Program-made: the position numbers and the translations under genes
Source: JBBPYR01 sp038199755
GTDB taxonomy: Bacteria > Chloroflexota > Ktedonobacteria > Ktedonobacterales > Ktedonobacteraceae
NCBI GenBank assembly: GCA_038199755.1
Contig: JBBPYR010000306.1
Coordinates: 1-46,273, forward strand
Reading direction: 5' to 3'
Length of the DNA: 46,273 nt
Notes under the pieces: generated by a model
What the model was told of the DNA's origin: nothing
What the model saw: the letters and a program-made list of their open reading frames with translations, nothing else
Database searches by the model: none
In this document: one piece after another, positions 24,198 to 32,393 of the stretch
How positions within the stretch are numbered: position 1 is the stretch's first letter
Layout of the letters: the number at the start of each line of letters is the position of its first letter

Positions 24198-27100
24198 ATG
24201 GATGATCGTATACGCCAGGAAGCGGAGCTGGCCGCCCGTTTGCTCTTGCAGCATTTTCGTAAAGAGCACCCCCATTGGCGTGATGACAAAACCCCTGTCG
24301 ATAGCATCGCCACGTGGTTGGGTATGAATATCGCGAACTTTCACCAGAGCGACCATCCAGAAGGCACATATGGTTTTGTTGATCCTGACCTGGACGAACG
24401 CCTGATCTGGCTGAACCGCGATTTACAGGAGCTATTCCGCCGCTTCACCCTGGCCCACGAACTGGGCCATGTCGTGTTGCACTGTCGGCGCGGCCCCCAT
24501 GTCGAGGCCATTCTCCAAGAGCTAACAACCTCGCTGCCAGCCACAAAACAGCGTACCAATGCAGACGCACCAGAACTCTCACGTGAAGACCCCTGTTACG
24601 AAAAAGACGTGCAAGAGGCAACCGCAGACGAAGACCACTTTCAAGAAGTCTTAGGCAGTGGCTACAGCAATGACCCGCGCAACCAACGCGAAGTGGCTGC
24701 GAACATCTTTGCCGCCGAACTGCTCATGCCCATACAACGCATCTACACACTTTACAGTGAGCAGCACATTCCTGCCCACCTGCTCAGCGAACAGTTCGGC
24801 GTCTCACCAACCGCCCTCCTCAATCGGCTCGCGAACCTGCTCAAAGCATCCCTGCCGAGCGCACAACCCGCCAGAGCCGCGCAAGCAACAACCCAGCCAT
24901 CACCTAAGAAGCAGTATGATGCATTTCAGCAGGCCGCGATTGAAACCAGCACACCCGCATTAATCACCGCCGGTCCGGGCAGTGGCAAAACCAGCACGCT
25001 CATCGGGCGTATTGTGTACATGGTCACAGCAATGGACATCGACCCGCAGCACATCTTAGCACTCACCTTCTCGCGTAAAGCCGCGCAAGAGATGGAAGAA
25101 CGTCTGCAACAGGCACTGCATGACGACAACCTCCCCAAAGTCAGCACCTTCCACGCCTTCTGTGCCGACCTGCTACGTGAACATGGCGAACTCGTCGGAC
25201 TCCGCCCCGACTTCTCACTCATCGACGAAGTCGAGGGCTATTTCGTGCTGCGGCAACTGGCAAACGAACTCCCACTGCGCCATTATCAGAACCTGCATGT
25301 ACCAACCCTCTATTTCCCCGAAATGCTCAAAGCCATCTCACGCGCAAAAGACGAACTGGTCACACCTGAGCACTACTTACAGCTTGCATGGCAAATGCAC
25401 ATCCAGGCAGAGAGTAGCCAAAATGAGGAGGCCATGCTCAAAGCGGAGAAAGCCATAGAGATCGCCCACATCTATCGGCTCTACGAAAACGCCTTGCAGC
25501 AGCGTGGCGACAGCGATTTTGGCGGCCTACTCATGCTCGCCATTCGCCTACTGCAAGAGCAGCCAGCGGTATTATACGCACAACAGCAGCAATACCAGCA
25601 CATCCTGGTCGATGAGTTCCAGGATATGAACCGTGCCAGCGGTGTGCTCCTACGGGTGTTAGCAGGAGAAGCCCGCCGCGTCTGGGTCGTGGGAGACTCG
25701 AATCAAGCCATCTACGGCTTTCGAGGGGCCTCCCCCGCCAACATTGGCAACTTCGAGGCAGATTTTCCGGGGGCCACCGTTTTACCGCTCAGCCGCAACT
25801 ATCGTTCACGCCCCGACCTCGTGGCCCTTGCCGAATCCTTTCGCTGTCGCCAGTTGGAGCAGGGCGAGCAACCGGGGAAGAATCAGCCCAATCGTCTCAA
25901 CGACACGGAACCTCATGTCACCCTAGTGAAAGCCGCGAACGAAGCCAGCGAACTACAGGGCATGGTCCAAGATATACACGCGAAACACGCCAGCGGCTAC
26001 GCCTATAAAGACATGGTCGTGCTTTGCCGCACGCGCACACAGACGCAAAGGATCACCCGCGCCCTTGTGAAAGCCGACCTGCCCGTCATCGAGCGTGGCG
26101 GCATGCTCGAACAGGAGCATATCAAGGACGTACTCGCAGCATTGCTGCTCTTGATCGATGAAAATGGCATGGGGCTATTGCGCGCCACCCATCAGGAAGC
26201 GCGGCCACTCGCGCAGGAAGACATTGAGCAGTTCCTACTCGCAGCGCATCAGCAAGGGCTAAAACCAGATCAACTGCTCGCCCGCAAAGCATTTCCGGCA
26301 ACCATCAGTAGCGAGGGCCAGGACACCTTGACTCGGTTGGCAGAGACACTTTCGCGCCTACGCCATAGCACCAACGTCTGGTCATTGCTCGCGCACTACC
26401 TGTTGCTCGATGCTCGTCATGTGCGACAATTGCTCAGCAGTGAGGAGAGCAAGCAGCGCAGTGCCCTGCTTGCAGACTATCATGCCCTGCTGCAATCGGC
26501 ACGCCACTATGACCAGCAACTACAAGCGCGCCTGCTGCGACAGGAGCAAGCTATTGTGCAAGCCGCCTCCAATGCGACGATGACAAACAATGCAAACGAC
26601 ATGCAGGCAGAATGGGAAACGCCAGAAACCAAACTCATCATGCCACCACCTCTCCCGCCTCCTCCACCCACGTTGTCAGAGCAGATCAAAGGCTTTCTAG
26701 AATATCTCAGTCTGCTCGTCACGTTCCGTCAGGATGGAAACAGCGGTCAAAGTGGCAACACCAGCGATGAAGAGCAAGCAGACATCATTCGCGTTATGAC
26801 CGTCCACGCCAGCAAAGGACTAGAGTTCCCGGTCGTCTACCTGCCAGGATTGGTGCAACGTCGCTTCCCCATGCAGCAACACACCAGCCCAGTCTCCACG
26901 CCAGCAGGCATGCTACCAGCAGAAAGCGAGGGGAACCTAGCGCACGAAAGCGGAGAAGCCTGTCTCTTCTATGTTGGCGTCACACGTGCGCGCGACCAAC
27001 TCATTCTGAGCCACAGTGAACGCTATGGCAAAATCAGCTACAAACGCTCTCTCTATCTCGACGCTCTTGAAGCGGGCATACCCGAAGACCGTATCAGCCA

Positions 27101-27956
27101 ACGCTACTGGAACACGCCCGCCGCTGTCGCCAGCCAACCATTTGACTCATCCCAACCCCCCATGCCCATTGCAGGACCGACCCCTTCGTTCATCGCCGCC
27201 ATGAAAAACAAAACCTTACATGTCTCCGCCATCGAAGCCTACCTGCGTTGCCCACGCCAGTACGCCTATCGCTCCATCTATCATTTCTCCGGCGAAGAAG
27301 GTTCCGCCTTTCGTCTCTTCTGGCAAGCCACCCAGAAAACGCTGGCAGAACTTCACCAGAACACACAAGACGCAACACCGACTCAGAACGGAGCACAGGC
27401 AAAAACCGAATTCACCAAAGAACAGCTACGCGAACGCTACAGCCAGCACTGGCGCGAACTAGGTGGCGAAAGCGTCCCCTTTGCCCCCATGTACGAGCAG
27501 CATGGGCAAGAGGTGGTAGCACAGCTCTACAAGAACCTGGACCAGCATGAGCATGAGAGTTGGAGCATGCAACCCGATTATAGCGTGGAGATCGCGGGCA
27601 AAACCGTTCATCTTTCAGTAGATCGCGTTACTGCATCCCAGCAAGCGGAAACGCCCACCAAATTTGTCCGCACGCGCTTCGGCAAGCGCAAGGAGCCACC
27701 CACACCAGAGACACGTGAACTGCTCTATGCCCATGCCTATCGCCAGAAGCACCCCGGCCAACCCGTCGAACTGCATAACCACAACCTCAGCACCGGCGAG
27801 ATGACCCCCATCACCATCAGTCCGCGCAAAGAGAAAACCTTGCATGCTGAGCTTGAGCAGGCCATGCAAGGACTGGAAAACGATCTCTATCCCGCGCAAC
27901 CAGCCGAACCGTCGCGCTGCCCAAGCTGCCCTTTTTTCTTTATCTGCCCCGCGTAA
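24198..27956 (+). CDS. ImmA/IrrE metallopeptidase - UvrD helicase - AddB-like iron-sulphur domain fusion
   Basis: A 1252-residue protein. Residues 1-220 are an ImmA/IrrE (M78) peptidase domain: zinc motif HELGH (H87, E88, H91) and the partner EVAANIFAAELLMP (E165). From about 240 a superfamily I helicase follows: Walker A GPGSGKT (259-265), Walker B VDEFQD (471-476), GDSNQAIYGFRGA, LSRNYRSRPD, then TVHASKGLEFPVVYLPGLVQ (about 868) and VGVTRARDQL. The C-terminal 240 residues resemble RecB/AddB nuclease domains: C1018 in YLRCPRQYAY, and C1241, C1244 and C1250 in the CPSCPFFFIC tail, the AddB/Cas4 spacing for a 4Fe-4S cluster. The D-x-K part of the nuclease site is not evident after SVDRVTA. ATG 24198 has GAGGGG upstream. 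The likely role is DNA damage or foreign-DNA processing with a built-in protease; that is inferred. Confidence 0.88.
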   Translation: MDDRIRQEAELAARLLLQHFRKEHPHWRDDKTPVDSIATWLGMNIANFHQSDHPEGTYGFVDPDLDERLIWLNRDLQELFRRFTLAHELGHVVLHCRRGPHVEAILQELTTSLPATKQRTNADAPELSREDPCYEKDVQEATADEDHFQEVLGSGYSNDPRNQREVAANIFAAELLMPIQRIYTLYSEQHIPAHLLSEQFGVSPTALLNRLANLLKASLPSAQPARAAQATTQPSPKKQYDAFQQAAIETSTPALITAGPGSGKTSTLIGRIVYMVTAMDIDPQHILALTFSRKAAQEMEERLQQALHDDNLPKVSTFHAFCADLLREHGELVGLRPDFSLIDEVEGYFVLRQLANELPLRHYQNLHVPTLYFPEMLKAISRAKDELVTPEHYLQLAWQMHIQAESSQNEEAMLKAEKAIEIAHIYRLYENALQQRGDSDFGGLLMLAIRLLQEQPAVLYAQQQQYQHILVDEFQDMNRASGVLLRVLAGEARRVWVVGDSNQAIYGFRGASPANIGNFEADFPGATVLPLSRNYRSRPDLVALAESFRCRQLEQGEQPGKNQPNRLNDTEPHVTLVKAANEASELQGMVQDIHAKHASGYAYKDMVVLCRTRTQTQRITRALVKADLPVIERGGMLEQEHIKDVLAALLLLIDENGMGLLRATHQEARPLAQEDIEQFLLAAHQQGLKPDQLLARKAFPATISSEGQDTLTRLAETLSRLRHSTNVWSLLAHYLLLDARHVRQLLSSEESKQRSALLADYHALLQSARHYDQQLQARLLRQEQAIVQAASNATMTNNANDMQAEWETPETKLIMPPPLPPPPPTLSEQIKGFLEYLSLLVTFRQDGNSGQSGNTSDEEQADIIRVMTVHASKGLEFPVVYLPGLVQRRFPMQQHTSPVSTPAGMLPAESEGNLAHESGEACLFYVGVTRARDQLILSHSERYGKISYKRSLYLDALEAGIPEDRISQRYWNTPAAVASQPFDSSQPPMPIAGPTPSFIAAMKNKTLHVSAIEAYLRCPRQYAYRSIYHFSGEEGSAFRLFWQATQKTLAELHQNTQDATPTQNGAQAKTEFTKEQLRERYSQHWRELGGESVPFAPMYEQHGQEVVAQLYKNLDQHEHESWSMQPDYSVEIAGKTVHLSVDRVTASQQAETPTKFVRTRFGKRKEPPTPETRELLYAHAYRQKHPGQPVELHNHNLSTGEMTPITISPRKEKTLHAELEQAMQGLENDLYPAQPAEPSRCPSCPFFFICPA

Positions 27957-27960
27957 CCCC

Positions 27961-28971
27961 TTAGAACCATCTTAGTCGTTTGAAGAACAACAAGAGCAGG
28001 GCGGACACAAGCACCATGATGATCAAGGCTCCGAAGTAGCCATACGTCAGGTGCAACTCTGGAATATTCACAAAATTCATGCCCCAGATGCCCGCTAACA
28101 GCGAATCAGCCATCAAGATAATCGAGGCGGCAGTGAGGGTACGCATCACCTTATTCAGATCATTGGAGACAATAGACAGGTTGGCATCCATAGTAGTGCT
28201 TAGTTGATCTCGATACAGGTCTATCGTATCAGCGAGACGCGTAATATGATCGTACACATCGCGGAAGTAGATCAAAGCATGTTCATTGAAGATAGGATTA
28301 TCACGATTCGTCAAGATATTTAGCACGTCCCGTTCCGGTGTGGCAATACGGCGCAACGTCAAAAAATGCTTCCTTAATTCAAGCAATTGCTGCGTAAAAG
28401 GGGCCTGCCGCAGATCACCTGAAAACAGGTGATCCTCAAGCGTCTCCGCTTGATCTACCATCTCATCCACAACAGGAAAATAATTATCGACAATTGCATC
28501 TAATAATGTATAGAGCAGTACACCGACGCCCCATTCCAATTGCTTCACATTGCGTGTCCAGCGCTGTTCCACCTCGTCCAGTTCGCGCACATGCTCATTA
28601 TGCACAGTGATAAGATAATTATTTCCTAGAAACATATCCAGTTCACTAATATCTAGTTCCGCCTTGTTCTCCTTAAAATGCACCGAGTAGAAGACAACAA
28701 AATAAAAATGTTCATACTGTTCTACCTTCGGTCGCTGATGTTCACGGCTAGCATCCTCGATAGCGAGGGGATGTAATTGAAATTCCTGACCCAACTTCGC
28801 CAAGTCCTGCTCGCTAGGGCTCTGCAAATCAAGCCACACCAGCCCATTAGGTTGGTTTCTTGCCGCACTCGCCTCCTCTATGCTGGTGAGTGGGTGAAAA
28901 ATATGCTCCTGCGTGTCACAGTGAATAGCCTTTAACATGCCGATATCCTTTGTTACCATTATTTTTCTCAT
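27961..28971 (-). CDS. corA: CorA-family magnesium/metal transporter
   Basis: A 336-residue divalent-cation channel. The large N-terminal cytoplasmic domain and long stalk helix end in two C-terminal membrane helices. The signature GMN is in AGIWGMNFVNIPEL, followed by the second helix and the basic end FFKRLRWF. Start 28971 follows TAGGAG by 7 bases, and the open frame upstream to 29001 is not needed. It is convergent with the helicase fusion with only 4 bp between stops, and no hairpin there. A hairpin upstream separates it from the DUF4097 gene. Confidence 0.93.
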   Translation of the reverse strand: MRKIMVTKDIGMLKAIHCDTQEHIFHPLTSIEEASAARNQPNGLVWLDLQSPSEQDLAKLGQEFQLHPLAIEDASREHQRPKVEQYEHFYFVVFYSVHFKENKAELDISELDMFLGNNYLITVHNEHVRELDEVEQRWTRNVKQLEWGVGVLLYTLLDAIVDNYFPVVDEMVDQAETLEDHLFSGDLRQAPFTQQLLELRKHFLTLRRIATPERDVLNILTNRDNPIFNEHALIYFRDVYDHITRLADTIDLYRDQLSTTMDANLSIVSNDLNKVMRTLTAASIILMADSLLAGIWGMNFVNIPELHLTYGYFGALIIMVLVSALLLLFFKRLRWF

Positions 28972-28986
28972 TTTAGCACTCCTACC

Positions 28987-29047
28987 ATTAAGGGACCACA
29001 TTCAGCGCACTCATGAACACGAGCGTACTAAATGTGGTCCCCTTAAT
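28987..29047. terminator. 61-nt inverted repeat between DUF4097 and corA genes
   Basis: ATTAAGGGACCACATT (28987-29002) pairs with AATGTGGTCCCCTTAAT (29031-29047) with one bulged base, around a 28-nt loop with its own short stem. It is 38 bp after the DUF4097 stop and 15 bp before the corA ATG, so it probably ends the upstream unit and may also affect corA expression. Confidence 0.75.
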
Positions 29048-29085
29048 CTGCCTCCATCCCCGCCTCACACCAACCCACTAGCCCA

Positions 29086-30087
29086 CTAGCTTTTTTGTAG
29101 ATCGACTGAACCAGAATCGCTATGGATCGTCAGTGCTGGTCGCGGTTGCGCACCAACATCATTAGTATTAAATTCATTATTCACTGTGCCAGAGCTGGAA
29201 CGCGCATCCAGGTGAAACGACGAACTCGCTGGCAGTGTCACATCGACAGAGCCACTTGAGCTCGAAAAGTTATAGGTACCATTCTGCGCGATACTGCCAT
29301 CAAAGTGAACAGAGCCACTCACAGAACTGAGGGTGGAGTTCCCACTAAGCTGCGAATTTTCCACAGAAATTGAGCCACTTTGAGCAGCTAATATGACCTG
29401 CCCCGTCACATTATTGGCAGAGATAGAGCCACTGATACTATCTACTTCCACATTCATCCCCTGCGGCACCGTTACATCCAGATCAACACTCGAAAAGGGG
29501 CCAGAAGGGGGTTGTGCGGTAATTGTCATGGATGGTGCCGTGGAGTTCGAGTCCTTCAAACTCGGATCAAACAGGACAGCATTTCCATTATCACCACGGT
29601 CACTGAAGTGAGGACCATTACTGTTCGTCTGTATAACGATCGCCTTGCTACCACTATCACCCGTATGAATCTGCACACTACCGTTATTGTCGTGTATGAC
29701 AAGCGTTCGGCTTTGTGTATTGTTCTGTATGAATGTAGTCGTTTGCGACTGGTCCCCATATTTCATGTTCATATGCGGAGGGAACATCGACTGTGTAACA
29801 GAATGTGAAGCAAACAAAAACCCCATCATCGGCAGCATGAGCACCAGCAGCGTCACGAGCAGAGGTACCCACCACTTTACGCGCTTCTTTTGTGGACGTG
29901 GACGCAACTTCTCACCATACACTGGTTGCCCCGTTTGCCCACGATAGCCACCATACAAGAACGGCTCTTGCTGCACCTGTTGTCCCTGCTCACGGGGATC
30001 GCGATTAATATAACGGGGATCAGGATCGGGCGAATATTCCTGTTCCTGCCCTTCTGGTCCATCAAATTGCATCATCTGATTGCTCAT
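29086..30087 (-). CDS. Single-pass membrane protein with DUF4097 beta-solenoid domain
   Basis: A 333-residue protein. Residues 1-72 are a Gln/Pro/Arg-rich cytoplasmic segment ending in KKRVKW. One membrane helix follows (about 73-100, WWVPLLVTLLVLMLPMMGFL). The outside part has repeated short strands with alternating Ser/Gly (SISGSISANNVTGQVILAAQ, SGSVDVTLPASSSFHLDARS), which is DUF4097, a putative adhesin-like beta-helix of unknown function. AAGGAG precedes the ATG. It is monocistronic, with a hairpin at the 3' end. Confidence 0.8.
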   Translation of the reverse strand: MSNQMMQFDGPEGQEQEYSPDPDPRYINRDPREQGQQVQQEPFLYGGYRGQTGQPVYGEKLRPRPQKKRVKWWVPLLVTLLVLMLPMMGFLFASHSVTQSMFPPHMNMKYGDQSQTTTFIQNNTQSRTLVIHDNNGSVQIHTGDSGSKAIVIQTNSNGPHFSDRGDNGNAVLFDPSLKDSNSTAPSMTITAQPPSGPFSSVDLDVTVPQGMNVEVDSISGSISANNVTGQVILAAQSGSISVENSQLSGNSTLSSVSGSVHFDGSIAQNGTYNFSSSSGSVDVTLPASSSFHLDARSSSGTVNNEFNTNDVGAQPRPALTIHSDSGSVDLQKS

Positions 30088-30395
30088 CGGTCACTCCTTA
30101 ACGCATACGCTCAATCGCCCCAGTGTTCTGCCAGTATTGTCCCAATAGTGTCAGTATACCCACTGAATCTACGTTACATCAAGGCACAGGTTGCACGAAC
30201 AATCACGATGCAACACTCTGGTAACTCACGGAGATTGCCGAAATAAACTGGAAATGGCGTATATGCTGTAGGGACCAGCTTCAGCCCTACTGACTATTTG
30301 CCATTGCCCAGTACAGAGGAACCAGCAACATCCATTTTACCAGGTGATAGTGTTTTCGTTTCATACAGCTCAATAAGTAATCTTTAATTGCTGAG
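30088..30395. other. Gene-free gap with a decayed repeat copy
   Basis: This 308-bp region holds a TATACT-type -10 for the DUF4097 gene (minus strand, near 30157) and, at 30268-30290, GTAGGGACCAGCTTCAGCCCTAC, a short decayed relative of the palindrome at 5771. No gene is evident. Confidence 0.5.
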
Positions 30396-31625
30396 TCATG
30401 ATGACGCCCCCTTTTGTAATGATGGCGATGTATACCACCGATGGAGCGTAGCAATGGTCGTCGTGTTGCCTTTAATAGTTAAGCGCTTCACATTGTTCCA
30501 ACCCCAAAAGAAGATGCCTACTAATCGTGTATCAGCAATGCCATTGCTGAGCGCGGCATTGAAAGCACCTGCCTGCTCCTCCTGGTCAGAGGGCAACGCG
30601 GAATCCTGCTGCCACGGCAGATAAAGCGCATCGGCACTATTGCGATAGCCAATTTCCGAGATCAGCACTGGCTTACCACTATGGGCGTAAATGGCATCTA
30701 ACAAAGGCGTAATCTTGCTATGCCACAATGTCACCATTGCTGCTGGCGAGATGCGCGTAGCAGTATCAGAAAGAGGATAGTACGCGGAGACGCCAATGTA
30801 ACTCAGTTGTGCGTTGCTAAACCACGTGGGTAATGGCTGATCGGTCGGCCCCCAGTTCATGTCATAGGTGAGCTTCCCCGTAAAAGCCACATGAACTCGC
30901 GCAATTAACTGGTTCCACAGAGACGCGGGCGCATGCACTTGTAGCCAAGCACACTCGGTCGCAACAGCTATTTGCTCCGCACCTTGCTGCGCGGCGACCC
31001 GCACATAGGGCTGGAAAGCCTTCCAGTAATTATCAAACCAGATCTGCTCTTGCTGTTGATTTGAAAACTGAATGCTGCCAGCCCAACCTTCTGGTTGTTG
31101 CACAGTCAGCAGTGGCACCACGAAGACCTTCAAGCCATGCGCGTGGGCGGCGCGTATTCCCATTGCAAGCGCATCCGTACCGGGTGTGCTTTGCGTGGTG
31201 GCAATATTCGTGGAGCTAGCCGTATCTTGCGAGAAAAGGATGGGCAACTCAATCCAACGCGCACCAGTTTGGGTTTGTATGGTAGGTAGGTCTTGCTGCC
31301 AGCTCGTTCCAAAGGCATTGGTTTGCCATTCCGGTGTGACAAGACCAGCTTCAAAAAGACCAGAACGCAGTGGAGCACCAACGGGCAAGGTTGGCCCCGT
31401 GAGACCCGACGCATCAATGGTCTTGGCGACACGGGTTGTAAAAAAAGCCGTCAGGACAGGCGCAAACACCAATGCCAACACCCCCAGCATCAGCACCACG
31501 CCTAAGATAGACAGAGGGAGGAGTACCTGTCGTGCGTTTTTTTCCTTAGTAGAAGCAACTGGTGCGACGTGAGCTCTTGGTGCGATAGGTTCAGATGGTA
31601 ATGACTGTACGTTCTCTTTCAGCAT
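30396..31625 (-). CDS. Membrane-anchored glycoside hydrolase-like protein (GH113-like TIM barrel)
   Basis: A 409-residue protein. Residues 1-32 are cytoplasmic and one membrane helix spans about 33-60, so the rest is outside the cell. The TIM-barrel part (about 85-400) resembles GH113/clan GH-A mannanases: HGLKVFVVPLLTVQ, the acid/base Glu candidate in AVATECAWLQ, YIGVSAYYPLSD, the nucleophile Glu candidate in VLISEIGYRN, and GIFFWGWNN near the end. Substrate beta-mannan is a family guess. Its ATG lies 1 bp after the stop of the zincin gene, so they are one operon. Confidence 0.75.
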   Translation of the reverse strand: MLKENVQSLPSEPIAPRAHVAPVASTKEKNARQVLLPLSILGVVLMLGVLALVFAPVLTAFFTTRVAKTIDASGLTGPTLPVGAPLRSGLFEAGLVTPEWQTNAFGTSWQQDLPTIQTQTGARWIELPILFSQDTASSTNIATTQSTPGTDALAMGIRAAHAHGLKVFVVPLLTVQQPEGWAGSIQFSNQQQEQIWFDNYWKAFQPYVRVAAQQGAEQIAVATECAWLQVHAPASLWNQLIARVHVAFTGKLTYDMNWGPTDQPLPTWFSNAQLSYIGVSAYYPLSDTATRISPAAMVTLWHSKITPLLDAIYAHSGKPVLISEIGYRNSADALYLPWQQDSALPSDQEEQAGAFNAALSNGIADTRLVGIFFWGWNNVKRLTIKGNTTTIATLHRWYTSPSLQKGASS

Positions 31626-31626
31626 G

Positions 31627-32148
31627 TTATTTCTTTCGCTTCAGTACGCGGCGCGGCCCCAACACCTCTTCCCACTTGCTAGCGCGTTGCTGCTCATAAA
31701 AGGGATACCAGTGCGCGTCTATCCATTCATTCGAGTGTCGTAGATACTCTCCCAACCCGCGTTGTTCTAGCTCGTGCTCAACAACATGGTTCGCATGAGG
31801 ATGGTCATAACGACGCGGCAATGGTGAACCAAAACCATGCACATAATGCACCAACTCGTGCGCAATCGTCGTAATCAGTACAGAAGAGGGGGTAAAGGCA
31901 TGTTGCAATAAGACATTGATTCCTATAAAAGAGTGCATACTATCCAACGACATACGGATAAGCCCAAGGCGGGTCTTCCAGGGGTAACTATATGCAATAG
32001 TAACTTCATTCATACGTGTGATATCGCTAAAATAGTGGTGCCAAATTATATCAAGATATACTGAAAGGTCACGTTCAATGGGGAAAGCAGCTTGTTCTAC
32101 ATAGCCAAAGACAGACGATAGATCAACAGCGTCAGCCATCAACATCAT
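31627..32148 (-). CDS. Zincin-like metallopeptidase, unknown family
   Basis: A 173-residue protein with the zinc motif HELVHY (TTIAHELVHYVHGFGSPLPR) and a downstream HVVEHELEQRG that could give the third ligand. No signal peptide is visible and the fold resembles small SprT- or M48-like zincins without a firm family match. AGGAG lies 8 bases before ATG 32148. It is the first gene of a two-gene operon with the membrane-anchored glycosidase, so it may process or accompany that enzyme; the link is positional only. Confidence 0.65.
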   Translation of the reverse strand: MMLMADAVDLSSVFGYVEQAAFPIERDLSVYLDIIWHHYFSDITRMNEVTIAYSYPWKTRLGLIRMSLDSMHSFIGINVLLQHAFTPSSVLITTIAHELVHYVHGFGSPLPRRYDHPHANHVVEHELEQRGLGEYLRHSNEWIDAHWYPFYEQQRASKWEEVLGPRRVLKRKK

Positions 32149-32276
32149 AATAAAGACTCCTCATAAAATTCAAAGCATCGTATTCCTTTGCCTGTGAATT
32201 TAGTATAACGAAGAGCCAAAAACCTACACCTATTGAGCTTAATAGACATTGACAAAAAATAAAACCAGGAATACAA

Positions 32277-32365
32277 GGGCACCCGTAAAGGGATGCCCCT
32301 ACAATGACACGAAACAGCCTGCAATCGGATGTTGTCATTGTAGGGGCATCTCTTTACGGGTGCCC
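32277..32365. terminator. 89-nt inverted repeat, 33-bp arms, one mismatch
   Basis: Arms 32277-32309 and 32333-32365 (beginning GGGCACCCGTAAAG) enclose a 23-nt loop. It lies 28 bp after the stop of the minus-strand glycosidase gene and upstream of the zincin promoter. TGTAGGGGCA-type palindromes are a recurring intergenic form in Chloroflexota as I recall. Confidence 0.8.
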
Positions 32366-32393
32366 TGCCGCCAACGATTACCAGTTTAATTCG

